From: Rhabdophis nuchalis
Taxonomy: Eukaryota > Chordata > Lepidosauria > Squamata > Natricidae
NCBI GenBank assembly: GCA_039707465.1
Contig: CM077645.1
Span: 146,251,503 to 146,315,502 of the forward strand
Length of the DNA stretch: 64,000 nt
Reading direction: 5' to 3'
The position numbers and the translations under genes are program-made. The notes under the pieces are model-generated. The model worked only from the letters and a program-made list of their open reading frames with translations. It did no database searches and was not told the DNA's origin. The number at the start of each line of letters is the position of its first letter. Positions within the stretch are counted from its first letter, which is position 1. Of this stretch, positions 45,490 through 56,893 are shown one piece after another.

Positions 45490-46869
45490 ACTGTAAAGCT
45501 ATATGTGTAATTCCATCACTAAAGTCAATACAACCCTATTAGATAATCTCTTTCAAGCATGTAATAATGCATGAAAAAGGCTTATGTCCCAGATTTGACA
45601 AGCACTACTGAATAGTGCTTGTCTATGATGGAGCTCTTACAGCCTAGAAAATATGCATTGGGTTTTGGAGAGGTGTGTGTAAAAAGTGATGTTATACATG
45701 TTTAGGCAAACAGATACGGTGAATAAAAACACCAACTATTGTTTGTTTTGAGCTTCACGCTTTCATTTTACGTGGTATATCTTAGGTACATTTTAAGTTT
45801 TTCATGGATATATCTGAAGTACACTTTAAAGACAAGAGTGAAGGACTGGAAAGTTGCTTTAAAAGAATCCTTGTCTTGCCCTATTTTACCTTCTGACTTT
45901 ATAATATCCAAAATAGAGGAATACTTTATTAATCACTTTATGATTATTAACTTTGGGAAGTTAATAATCATAAAGTGCCGCTGCCAAATAGGGTAGATTT
46001 GACCAGAAATAGCATCTGGCAAATTTGGCTAAACTTTCTGGCTACCTCATCTCACAGCTGTTTATTTCCTGAGGTCATTTCATATTCTTCTAGTGTTTCA
46101 GTGCTGTTTTAGGACAGCATCTTGAGACCACCATTGTCATTTCAACCCACCACATAGTTCTGTGCTATGCTGATAATTTTTCAACTGCCGGCCTTAATAA
46201 AGAATCCAAAATTTTTACAATACAATGATACATTTAAATTTTACAGTATGAAATCAGTTAGCCACCAAAGACAACAACATTTCAAGAGCAAAATTCCTCT
46301 TTGTGTGACAATATGATACAAACAGCAAAAGGAGGTGAATCAGATGGGCGGAGGGAAGAATTACCTCAGAACCATAATTTGAAATATAAGAGCATACTGC
46401 AGACATTCAAATCAGTACCCAAAGCTATGATGTAGCACCAGGAAAAGCCCTTGAACTGATTGCACTGATTTGCTAGAGTGAAGAAACAAATGGCTGAGGC
46501 CCATGTTTATTTAAACACATAAACAAGCAAGGTATTAACTGATTCACAAGGAGGAACTCTTTTTTTAGATGCAACTCATATCTAGTTCTATCAAAACTAT
46601 TCAGACTCTTACTGGCAATTTCTCATAATGAAACACCCAATTGAAATTCATGAATCACTGGTGTTCTTAGAAATCAGCCCATTTGCATTCTAAAAAATTT
46701 AGTCCATTGCAAATGTAGAAATAATTTTTCCTTCTGTTGCATGTAAATTAAAATAGTTATAGAATGTACAATTGGTGAAGGTTTATCAAATTCGTATTAT
46801 TCACAGGCACAACTTGATCCCCAACGAGTGCAATAAAATTTTGGTACATTTGAAAATATTCCTCAATTT
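45490..46869. other. No recognised element apart from a perfect hairpin
   Basis: AT-rich. The phrase around 46155-46180 (GTGCTATGCTGATAAT) resembles a decayed YADD motif of L2, too weak to annotate. Confidence 0.3.
45934..45977. repeat. Perfect 20-bp hairpin, 4-nt loop
   Basis: Arm 45934-45953 is CACTTTATGATTATTAACTT and arm 45958-45977 is its exact reverse complement. The loop is TGGG. No target duplication or element termini are visible. Confidence 0.97.
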
Positions 46870-47345
46870 TTTTTTCATGAGATTCCCTCTCAAGAATATG
46901 TTGGTAGACTCAACAATTTTGGACAATTTTCATCCAGCCTCCAACCTTCCTTTTGTAGGGAAGGTTATTGTGAAGATATTCAGCCTTATAGCACCTGGAG
47001 AATATCCTAGAAGAAATACATTTGCTCTTTGGCCTTTTGGCTCAGGCATGGTCTTGTCAGTTTTTGGTCATACTTGTTGATGTCCTCTGGCAGAAGCAGG
47101 ACAGATATGGTGTCACTGTCCTAGTTTTTCTCGATATTTCAGCACTTTTTGATACACCAAGTTTGGTATCCTTCTGGGGCAACTACAAGGTCGGAGGGGG
47201 AGGAGCCAAAGTGTTATGGTGGTTCTCCTTTCTCCGTGGTTGATTCTATTCAGTGTTTACAGATCAGGAAAGTTCCAGCTTGAATCCCTTAATATGTGAG
47301 GTACCTCAGGGTTTGATGCTTTCACCTCAAATTTAACCATCTGCT
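46870..47345 (+). pseudogene. Old, decayed L2 reverse transcriptase remnant
   Basis: Across shifting frames I can read LDNFHPASNLPFVGKV, which corresponds to NYRPVSNLPFLAKV. VDVLWQKQDRYGVTVLVFLD followed by ISALFDT corresponds to the SAAFDT block. EVPQGLMLSP corresponds to the GVPQGSVLSP block. Spacing and order match the intact copy at 37.5-39.1 kb. Several frameshifts and stops show that it is an ancient insertion, and the ends cannot be placed. Confidence 0.75.
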
Positions 47346-47365
47346 TGAAAGTGCAGGGTGTGTTC

Positions 47366-47482
47366 CAGAGGTAGGTTTCTACTGGTTTGGCCTAGATCAG
47401 CAGAACCGGTAGTGGTGGCTTTGCAGCGTCACAGACACAAGAGCGAACCGGTAGTAAAAAAAAAAAAGGAAACCCACCACTG
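47366..47482. mobile_element. Family B hAT-like element, short copy B6
   Basis: 117 bp, CAGAGGTAGGTTTCTACTGG to GAAACCCACCACTG. Flanks GTGTGTTC and GTGTGATA share six of eight bases. Confidence 0.8.
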
Positions 47483-47489
47483 GTGTGAT

Positions 47490-48199
47490 AATTTGTTAAC
47501 AAGGCGTGAGGTATCCTCAGTATGTCAATAACAGTTAACTCATCAGTTTTAGAATGTGCCAACCCTATAAGAAACAAATACTGTGTAGTCCTAAAATTAC
47601 TATTCTTAGAACTAATGGAATATTGCATGACTAAATGCGCTTCTTCTCGGTCTCCTCCCTCCATTATCCTCATGTGAAGTGTGGATCGGATTTGCCTTAT
47701 AAGTATTCATAGAGCTCTCTTTTGTTATGGGCTTAAAACAAATTTATCTAGTTGTTGCCGTGGTAACAGATCTTCCCTCTCTCCCTCAAGCCAACCTCTC
47801 TACTCCCTACAAGAAGGAACAGATTCGCATTTAACCCTGACAAGACTGAGGGACCTAAACATCATTTAAATAGTTCTTCTAATCCTAGCGAGAGTCCATT
47901 TCTGGTTCTAAATATGTTTGCAGTTCCCTATTCAAAGCTGGGATGCAACTTGAGGCCTTCTGGACTCACAATTCCTGGTCAATGAGCAGATGAAAACTTT
48001 TAGTCAGAAGAGCCTTCACATATTTTTCTAGTATCCCAACTACACACTTTTCAGCACTAGGAGTCCGTCCCCACAGTTCCATACACATTGGTCATCTCAA
48101 CTGCAGTTTTTCTAGTGTCTAGTACAGTACACAGGACTGCCCTTGAAGACTATTCAGAAGCTACTCATAAGGTAGCAATGCAAGGAGTTATGAGTGAAC
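47490..48199. other. No recognisable feature
   Basis: Unique-looking sequence. Confidence 0.35.
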
Positions 48200-48207
48200 C
48201 TATATAT

Positions 48208-48583
48208 CAGTGGTGGGTTTCAAATTTTTTAGAACCTACTCTGTAGGTGTGGCCTGTTTTGTGGGCGTGGCTTGGCAGCCATGTGACAGGGTGGGAGTGG
48301 CCACCTTTTAAAATGGGGTGAAACTCATTTAACAATGCTCTTGCTTAGCAACCAAAATTTTGGACTCAATTGTGATAATAAATTCTTTCTTTCTTTCTTT
48401 CTTTCTTTCCTTCCTTCCTTCCTTCCTTTCCTTCCTTCATTTCCTTTCCTTCCCGTTGGGTCACTGGCAGCGGCGGGCCAGATTTACTTCCAGGTACGCC
48501 GGTGGAACCCCCTCTCACCGGTTCTCTAAATTTCATCAACCGGCTCTCGCGAGTAGGTGCGAGCCTGCAGAAACCCACCACTG
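48208..48583. mobile_element. Family B hAT-like element, composite copy B7
   Basis: 376 bp, CAGTGGTGGGTTTCAAATTT to GCAGAAACCCACCACTG, perfect 8-bp duplication CTATATAT. Interior order: GTGGGCGTGGCTTGGC block, reversed family D segment (CTCTTGCTTAGCAACC, about 48318-48378), TTTC/TTCC array (48386-48451), then a GC-rich block with GGCAGCGGCGGGCCAG. Nearly identical in structure to B9. Confidence 0.95.
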
Positions 48584-48644
48584 CTATATATATATTAATA
48601 CTTCTGCTACATGAATGTTAAACATTACCGATGAACTTTCAGAT

Positions 48645-48712
48645 GCAGTTCAAGATGCTGGTTAGCACCTGTAAAACCCTTTATGGCCATCTAGAATATA
48701 TCTGATAGTTTC
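48645..48712 (+). pseudogene. Decayed L2 C-terminal fragment
   Basis: The stretch translates to a degraded FKMLVSTCKTLYGHLEYI, resembling the [19 protein letters not shown] block of L2. Possibly part of the same old insertion as 46870-47345. Confidence 0.5.
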
Positions 48713-48783
48713 TGCCCATTCTGTACAGTTGGATACAGCCAGTATACATTGTGTACCATCCATTGAGTGTCATCTAATAGGAC

Positions 48784-48915
48784 CAGAGGTGGGTTGCTCG
48801 CCGTTCAGCCCGGATTGGGCGAACAGGTAGTAGCGGTGGCAGGAGGCTCTGCCCATCCACCTGGACACTTCTGCACATGCGCAGAAGCGTCACATGTGTG
48901 CGCATCAGTCTTCAG
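48784..48915. mobile_element. Family B hAT-like element, truncated copy B8
   Basis: Left terminus CAGAGGTGGGTTGCTCGCCG and the CGGATTGGGCGAACAGGTAG core are present. The right terminus is missing. A TIR element abuts it at 48920. Confidence 0.7.
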
Positions 48916-48919
48916 TTCC

Positions 48920-49198
48920 GAGAGTCTATTTCATAAGGGGGAATTGTGAGGCTTAATCAAGTGGGAGAATTGTTTGTTTCGGCTGTGCTGTGTGTTTTCC
49001 ATATTACATAATGCTCATTTCCTGTTTATCTTCATTGCTTTTGAAAGGCATCGCACCGGTTTCGATTCTATGACGTGCAGGGCCAGTTTTGATTTGAGGA
49101 GGATAGCTTTATAAATAAAACGAATATATAAATATCCCCAGCAGTCAATTCTCCTGCTTGATTAAGCCTTACAACTCCCCCTTATGAAATAGACGCTC
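48920..49198. mobile_element. Unclassified element with about 50-bp terminal inverted repeats
   Basis: The left arm 48920-48972 begins GAGAGTCTATTTCATAAGGG. The right arm 49146-49198 ends CTTATGAAATAGACGCTC. The arms also share a GCTTAATCAAG segment. The 170-bp centre has no transposase. The target duplication is unclear, so the superfamily is open. Confidence 0.75.
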
Positions 49199-50932
49199 TG
49201 AATCTCCAACTGATGCTATGCTAAAGATGGAATTATTTAAGCGAACCAGCAAAGCAAGATTGCAAGTATCTAACAAGTAATTTGAGGAATAGTTTGGTTT
49301 GCAACCGTTGATTGTTCTTTTGTGACCTCTAGTGGTCAATTCTAGTAATGTTGCCTCCAAAAGAGATTTTAAAAACTCCTTAAATTTTCAACTTATTAAT
49401 ACCTTTTCCTCAGTTGAAAAGCAAAATGAATGGGTCATCGTTTTTGGAAAGTCCCTGCACTGTTCATTTCTTCAATTCCATAGGCTTTTGCATTTTGCAA
49501 CACAGGATTTGAACTATCCACAAAAGATATTGGTGGTAAATCTTTCTTAAACTGTCTTTTTAAAGTTCAGCTGAGTCTTTTTATCTTTTGCATGCAAATA
49601 AATATATATATATACATATATTCACAAGGAAGCCCTAGTTCTATTGTCTTAAATAAGGATTACTCCACATTACACATTAATTATATTGCTAAATTAAGCT
49701 GATATACCTTCAATTAAGTCAGCAGTTCTACAAATCCTAGACTTATTCATCTCCTTGCAATGCGACTGATTATTGAGATAACATTTAATTAATTTTATAT
49801 CCTGACACTACATATTTATTATGAAAAGTAACATACATAACATTTCATATAATGGTATTAGTCACACATCTGTGTGATTTCATTGATTTATGTCTCTCTA
49901 GGTCGGTCCTTTGCTGAAAATATATGCTTGCTGAAATGCATATTCGTCTCTTGCACAGTTGCGGGATCTAGAAAAAGAAAAACCAACCCAAGTGAAACTT
50001 GAAAGTTGTTGCCATATATACATGTGTACGCTTGATTTTGGGTAGGCTATGTAATTCCTATATCTACATTGGTGACCAAGGCCTATTTAGGACTTCATAC
50101 ATTTTAAACGTCTCTGCTTTGGTACTGAGACTTCCTTCTTCTTCAGCAAAGAACGGGTGGACAAATAAATGAACTCAAATACCCTCCATGTTGTTGTTGC
50201 ATGCAGGAGGGTTGAGTAACTTTTGTACGGCATCCACAAATAGCTGGACCAAGCTTGTAATCTTTAGAAGAGCTAAAAGTAAATGGAAAAAGAAACAGAA
50301 GCACCAAGGCAGTAAGGAGGGGTCATGTTCCTGATTGTTACCATCTGGGGTAAGGTTCCACATAAAACAGGAGTGGGAATTGTGTGTATAAACACAAGTT
50401 AATTGGTGAGCAATGCGGAGGAACCTGATCCTGCATTAATGAGGGAGCTGCTATCAGGCCACCAAGAGACAACTGCTTGGAAGCAGAAGGAAGGGCTAGT
50501 CACGCTTCTTGTGCAAGTGCCATCACCAGCAATACTGGCCAGGTGTTGCTACAGCAAAGCCCTCCCTCCAATGCTTTCTGAGCTTTCCTTGAAAGGAACA
50601 GCAAATTAACACGGAGCCAAATATCTGAGAATTGGTAAGTTGCTAGGGACCTCCACGGGCAATCTTGAAAAAAATAAAAGAAGTGTTTTGAGTGAAGCAT
50701 TGCACCTGATCTCTCTGGCATTGAGGGGAATGAGGAATAAATACAAACCCTTGATGGGATTTGTTTACCGAGTCAAGAGCATTTCTAGTAAAGAAATTGC
50801 TATATGATTGATTTTTAAGGCTAGCTAACTACCTCGATGCTGTTTCCCTTTGTTAAATAGAGGGCTGCACAGGAGAGAAGATAATCCAGATTTCCCACCC
50901 CCCCTCCAAAATGCATCACTAGGATTTTGAGA
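49199..50932. other. No recognisable feature
   Basis: AT-rich unique-looking DNA. Confidence 0.35.
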
Positions 50933-50937
50933 GACGT

Positions 50938-51532
50938 TGTTGTGGCCCACCAGCAGCCAGAGGATCTGGCAGTAGATTTGGACAGTGGGGAGATTGGGGA
51001 GGAACATAGGTCAGTCCTGGAGTCTAGGGAAGGCTCTGATGAGTGCTCTGTGTCAGAGGCAGAGATGGAGCCAGGGCCGTCTGACAGTTATCAGCTACCT
51101 TCAGAGTCGGACATCAGTGGGGCAGAAGAACAGCTGGAGCCTGTTCCCAGTGTACACATGTGCAGAGCTGCCAGGAGAAGAGAACAGCTAAGGAACAAGG
51201 GTCAACATGGGAGTAAAGTCACAGGGGGGCGGTGAATGGCCCATCCCATAGGGAATAAAGAGGAGTGAAGTTTGCACGAGACAATTAGTTCAATTCATTA
51301 GGGTGAAAATTTGTTCCTGACTTCTTGCTAAGTATTGTCTGCTACAGAGTGGCATTTGGAAGATATCGGCCTAGCAGCTCTCCAAGCCTGACAAGGGTCT
51401 ATAGTTGTGAAGTCTCTTGAAAGACTGTTGGCGGGGACTTTGCTGGAGAAGAATTCGCTTTAAATTAAATAAAAGGGGTTTTACTGACATGAGGAGTCGG
51501 CTTTGTGCTTTTGGAAAGCCTAGGTCAGAACA
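50938..51532 (+). mobile_element. Solo LTR of TGTTGTGG type (gypsy-like)
   Basis: 595 bp from TGTTGTGGCCCACCAGC to AAAGCCTAGGTCAGAACA. The 5-bp flanks are GACGT and GATGT, one mismatch apart. The first 300 bp stay open as an acidic Ser/Glu-rich frame that ends in a basic stretch. An AAATAAAAGG polyadenylation-like signal lies near 51465-51475. No internal genes flank it. It shares its start and layout with the minus-strand LTR at 31980-32447. Confidence 0.82.
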
Positions 51533-51537
51533 GATGT

Positions 51538-53270
51538 GGCTTTTTAGCCACCTAACATCAAGAACGTCAAAATGAATGGAAATACCGACTTTCCGGTGGA
51601 GTAATTACAAATTAAAGCAAGATCTCTTTGTAAATTGTTAAAGGAGATATTGGTCAAGTTACAAAAGGTCTCCAGTAACAAAGAAGAGATCCAAATTTTT
51701 TAGAATTGCGGTAATTTTAAAAGCTCCTTTTTCATCCTGAAAATAGCATGTCAGTGAGACAACCCCAGTTCTCCTCAAACGTACAGTTCATTAACATTCT
51801 TGTTAGATTTATGATCAAAGGGTTTGAATCACTTTGATTTTACATTCTTCTTTCAACATACTCCAAGCCTTTCCAAAAGCCAATGTGTTGTTATTTGTCA
51901 ACAGACCTTCCTGACCATTTCCCACTAAATACTGAGAGTGAAAAAGCAGCATTTCTCCTTAAAAAAAATTAAAAGGCTTTTGGCAACACAGTTCATGGGA
52001 GGGGTGAACGCCCGACGTGACCTAGCAAAATAATAAGCTTTAGTTACATTCTTCCTCTCGACTTCCCCCAGTCCCAAAAGATGTCTGAGCCTGAAATCTT
52101 CTAGTCGCTATTTGGTAGACATATTTAATTAAATTGTAAGTACATATTATAGGACTGTGTTGTTCCGGATCATGTTCTTTTGGCTCCCTGCCCATAGCAT
52201 TTAAGTATTATCTTGCTGCAATGGGTGATCAGTTTGCACATTGCAATAGATACTCAGAGCTCTGTGAACTAAATCAAAGGTGGCAGATTTAGATACTCTG
52301 ATGTCATAAAGGTAGTTGAACCTTCTGGAACAGGGTTGCTTCATTCTAAGAAAGAGAGGCATGTGTTCTAAACTTGAAGACAGACAATGTTTCCTTTAAG
52401 AAGGTCTCTGGGAATGACACATTTCTTCCAGATGTGTTCTATCCTACTCAGGAATAGTACTGCTGGAAATTTGGCCTTATACTGACTGTTGAACTAGTGA
52501 ATGCTAAGAGGGGAAAAAAGGAGATTGCTCTCTGCAACAGCATGGGTGTGGTTCTGAAGAAAATATGAAAGATAAGATCTTAATCCTGTTTAATCAATTT
52601 AATTGTAATAATACCTGCACGTACAATAGATTAAACCAAATTATATTATGTTCCTTGTTCTAAATTATCATGGCTACCATGGTTTTACGGTGTGGCCCCC
52701 AGTCTGTCACTCCAAAGCATCTGTGGTACCTACCATTTTAAAAAAAAGAAAGAAAGACCTGTTTGTTGAGTGAGATTGGTTCAGGACATTGTCGAATTTT
52801 GAATCTGGGAAATGATGGAATAATTGAAGTGAGCTGTTTTTTCAGAAAACCAGACAAGGATTTGTGCTTTTCTACAAGGAGCCATTTGCCATCCCATTGA
52901 GCTTTCCAGGCACAGAAGAGAAAATATATTTTCCAATGAAAAGAGCAATTAAGTTTGAAGGAAACAGTAATCAATCACTAAATTTAAAAAAAAAAGACAC
53001 TCCATGAAAGTATTTGGCAACTTTGCATTCAAATTTAAATTTAATTAAATATCAAGCACAGTGATGCAGAGCCTTAGACTGCAGTCTTTCACCTATATGT
53101 ACAAGAATGAAGACACATACTAATAGCCACAGAAATAGTTGCATGTACAAAAGGTAATAGCTACTAAGGGAAATTTAAAAGAAAACTTTAATAAAATGAC
53201 TTATTCCCAAAGTATTCTTGGTATTCAGGGTTCATCATGTGTGCAGAATCCCAATATCAATGGAAGCTAA
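51538..53270. other. No recognisable feature
   Basis: AT-rich unique-looking DNA. Confidence 0.35.
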
Positions 53271-53274
53271 TTTA

Positions 53275-53668
53275 TTTATTTATTATTTATTTATTTATTT
53301 ATTGAATTTATACCCCGCCCTTCTCCAAATGGACTCAGGGCGGCGGACAGGAAACTCAAAACATACAGAACATATAAACATTTTTAAACTTATTCCACTA
53401 AGGGCCTGTGTTAAACCGAATTAAAATCCCCATTTTACGACTGGCGGTGTTGGAGGCTGCGCAAGGCCGGCTAGTTGAAAAAGATGTGTCTTCAGACACT
53501 TGCGGAAGAGGCGGAGGTCAGAAATGGTACGGAGTTCAGGGGGCAGGTCGTTCCAAAGGGCTGGTCCTGCCACAGAGAAGGCTCTCCTCCTGGGCGTCGC
53601 CAGTCGGCATTGCCCGACCGACGGCACCCTGAGGAGGCCCTCTCTGTGGGAGCGTATCGGTCCAAGGG
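53275..53668 (-). mobile_element. L2-clade LINE 3' end
   Basis: Reversed TTTA tail, 3' UTR (CTGTCCGCCGCCCTGAGTCC on the minus strand) and RT C-terminus. The frame 53627-53421 reads [20 protein letters not shown] to FRKCLKTHLFQLAGLA without stops. Only about 70 codons remain. Confidence 0.85.
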
Positions 53669-53932
53669 ATGTATTTATTTATTTAATTCAACCTAATTGT
53701 TGCCCAGAATCAATTGGAATCTGGTAATGTCTAAATTGAAATCAAGCAATCACTCTGCACTAATACGAGGATTTTGCTTGTGCGGCAGTGAAAGGTGAAT
53801 TATAGATTTTCTTCATAGGTTTCCTTCATTTTATTAATACAATCAGAAGTATCCCTAGGGCCTAATATTTTCATTTGCAATGAAATGGAATGGCTCAAGA
53901 AATGGCGGACTCTCCTCTGGAAATATCTATGG

Positions 53933-54460
53933 CAGGGGTTTTCAACTCATTTTCTTTGAGGGCCTTGGAGAGGGTGCATGATTGGGGGGCATGGGCATGG
54001 TGGGCATGGCCGGGATAGGAGTGGCCATGGTTGGAGTGATGGGAGTACATCTCTGCATACATGGTTTTATACACTTATAAAAATAGAGAGGCGCATCTTT
54101 CTGTGATTTTGTAAGACATACAGTAATTGATCTACTTGATCACACTATGAGAAAGAGACCGGATTTTTAAAAAATGACTCCCTAGGAAGACTAGAACTAT
54201 AAATTATTGACATAGGCTAGAGTAGCAGAATCCTGCAAGTCTGAAAGTTAAAGTATTTTACCTTTCCTCCCTTTTATAACTTTCTGAGTCAAGGACGGCC
54301 TCCTGCAGCACTCTTGCAGCCAAGACAGGGCTTCAGTGCGCCCCCCCCCATGTCCCATTTTCGGTAGCAGAGGCACCGCAGGCCAGTCCTTTGCTATTTC
54401 AAGGCCAGTCTCATGGGCCAGGCTGGATCCAGCCCACAGGTCTTGAGTTTGACACCCCTG
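53933..54460. mobile_element. Family C Charlie-like hAT element, copy C3
   Basis: Starts CAGGGGTTTTCAACTC, ends CTTGAGTTTGACACCCCTG. Flanks ATCTATGG and ATCTAGGG differ at one base. The end carries CAGGCTGGATCCAGCCCACA, as in the other family C copies. The middle (54055-54280) is unlike C1 and C2 and may be a further insertion. Confidence 0.87.
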
Positions 54461-54468
54461 ATCTAGGG

Positions 54469-55942
54469 TAATCTGCCAGGAGGCTATAGTAATGGATTTT
54501 AATACTGGGCAGATGGTTGCACTAAATGGTCTCCAAAATCCCATCCAAGCCCTTCATTCTATGAGTCCACCTTGGCAGCATAGTTCAATCAGTGCCATGC
54601 CCCTGGGCTCTCATGGCAATTGCCTTTGTCTGGCTGCTGTCCTGGTTTACATCCAGCCAAGCTTTGGCTCAGGGATGATGTCATTAAAAGAAGTTTAGAA
54701 GCTGTAAGTCTAGAGTTTCAAGGTAAAATAAGGGGTAGTGAGAACTCCTATTTATCTTGGCTGCTTACTTCTCCCTGTCTGCTGAAGCTCAGGCGCTACA
54801 ATTCCACACCTCTACTTTTTGGTTTGTTTGTTTTTGTTTTTAAAGGGCCAAAGGGATAACTTTTGAGAAACCCACCTTCCAAGCAACTAGTTGCATTTAA
54901 AAAAAAAAATATTGCTGAACTAATCTATAAGAGAGAAACTGAGGACCTGGAAGAATGTGCACTAGGTTGGTTGTTCCTGCACTCCCTAACTGGTTTAGGT
55001 GTTCTCAGTGTTACAAGGACATAAGGAGAAGACATTTGAGTGGCAGCTTACTTGTTGGAGACAAATTGCAATGGCACGGGACAAAGTCAGTTTCTAATAG
55101 GAAGCATACCTGGACCTCTGGCAGGATACCACCAACTCTTGGGCCTACACCTCTTGGGCCCACACAATGTTTACCTCAATTATGATAAGGCAAATCACGG
55201 TGGTCTGTTCAGTTGTGAGGCACAGGCTGCCCGAAGAAGGACAGTAACATTAGCATGCAAGTCTGTAGCATGGAGGTATCAGTTTTGTCAACGTCTCCTG
55301 CTGTGATTAAACAGAGGGCTATTTTTCCTACATTAATGAAGCTGAAAGATATTTGTTTTGATTCCGTCACTCTCACCTCATTAGGCAAGAGGAGAGCTGA
55401 CTTATACACAGGGTCAGATTCGCCCGAGGTTCTGCTGACTCTTCCTAAATTAACATATTAATTCGCTGTAATAAAATTCATGATTTACAAAAAGATATCC
55501 AACACCTTGATCCATTACATCCCATAATACGATGGCTTCACGCTCTGCTCTGTTTACAAAGCAGCTGGACAGAGGACTTAAAGACCTCCAAAAGTCCTGT
55601 ATGATTCCCTGTTGGAAAACATACCATTTTTAGAAGTGGGTTGAAGAGAATCGTTGGAAATTTCATATCTGACCTCTGGCTTCACAGCTATTTCTGAGAA
55701 AACAGATTGAAACTGCACAGCTTGTCACCTGCAAATTAAGCAGTTTGGTAGAGTTGGAAGCCAATTCGAAAAGGAAGCAAGTCTGCCTTTCTTTATTTCA
55801 GTTTACTTGCTTCACTTTCTAGTTGTTTGCCAGATTAGCAAAGTCATATGTTTCGTCCATTTATTTCTATAAATTGTTACACTTTAGGGAACTATTAACT
55901 ACAATTACCATAATCCCATATAACAGGCCAGACTGCGTTAGG
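54469..55942. other. No recognisable feature
   Basis: Small unmatched frames only, for example 54955-55461. Confidence 0.35.
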
Positions 55943-55950
55943 TTGCAAGG

Positions 55951-56311
55951 CAGTGGTGGGTTTCAAATTTTTTTAGAACCTACTCTGTAGGTGTGGCCTA
56001 TTTTGTGGGCGTGGCTTGGCAGCCATGTGACAGGGTGGGAGTGGCCACCTTTTAAAATGTGGTGAAACTCATTTAACAACACTCTTGCTTAGCAACCAAA
56101 ATTTTGGACTCAATTGTGATGATAAATTCTTTCTTTCTTTCTTTCTTTCCTTTCTTCCTTCCTTTCCTTTCCTTTCCTTCCCGTTGAGTCACTGGCAGCG
56201 GCGGGCCAGATTTACTTCCAGGTACGCCGGTGGAATCCCCTCTCACCGGTTCTCTAAATTTCACCAACCGGCTCTCGCGAGTAGGTGCGAGCCTGCAGAA
56301 ACCCACCACTG
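55951..56311. mobile_element. Family B hAT-like element, composite copy B9
   Basis: 361 bp with perfect 8-bp duplication TTGCAAGG. Same composite structure as B7, including the reversed family D piece, a TTTC/TTCC array and the GC-rich block. By eye I count eight substitutions and one indel against B7 outside the microsatellite. Confidence 0.96.
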
Positions 56312-56319
56312 TTGCAAGG

Positions 56320-56689
56320 GCTTTTAGTCCACAAACATCAAGAAGGGTACAATTTTCCCATTCCTATTTTAGGAGAAAAAGATACATTTTATGCTAAGCT
56401 CCATTTCTGAACTATCAATATCCAAAGGTCCCTACTAGGACCCCAAACGTTTCACCCCTTCTTCATTCTATCACTCAACTCCAAATTGTAATGCTACAAG
56501 TTAGCAACATATCCCCATTAGCCAAATATGAATGAAACAGGATAAAAGAAAGTCCAAAAACCTCAAATTGGAGAATATTGAAAATAGTGTTTTAAGCCCA
56601 TACACTGTTTTCAGAGAATTGAGATATAATAAATATATGGCAAGTTTGTATTCAGGTTGCTAGATAAATAAATAAAATATGCCAGTAAG
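56320..56689. other. No recognisable feature
   Basis: Unique-looking sequence. Confidence 0.35.
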
Positions 56690-56893
56690 CATATTGGCAT
56701 AGCTTTTAAATTTGTTTTATCAATTGGGTTTTATTAGGGACTTTTTAGAGCAGGTTTTTGTTTAATCTGTTTTTATTATATTTATTGTACCTGATGTTTT
56801 ATGTTTTATAATTGCCTGTTCACCACCCTGAATCCCGCAAGGGAGATAGGGCGGTATATAAATTTAAATAAACATAAACGTAAACGTAAACAC
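56690..56893 (+). mobile_element. L2-type LINE 3' UTR, diverged
   Basis: CTGTTCACCACCCTGAATCC, GATAGGGCGGTATATAAATT and a tail of AAACRT units. No coding sequence. Confidence 0.75.

Noticed and set aside
46145..46185. Possible decayed YADD motif of an L2
   Set aside because: Only a handful of residues match and no other RT block is in register nearby.
48366..48581. Two similar 71-78 codon frames on the minus strand (also 56073-56309)
   Set aside because: They are shared because both lie in copies of the same composite transposon. The Lys/Glu-rich end is the TTTC array, so the similarity is not evidence for a gene.
50927..51235. A 102-codon acidic open frame that might be a host gene
   Set aside because: It lies almost entirely within a solo LTR bounded by a 5-bp duplication. 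It is discussed as part of that LTR instead.
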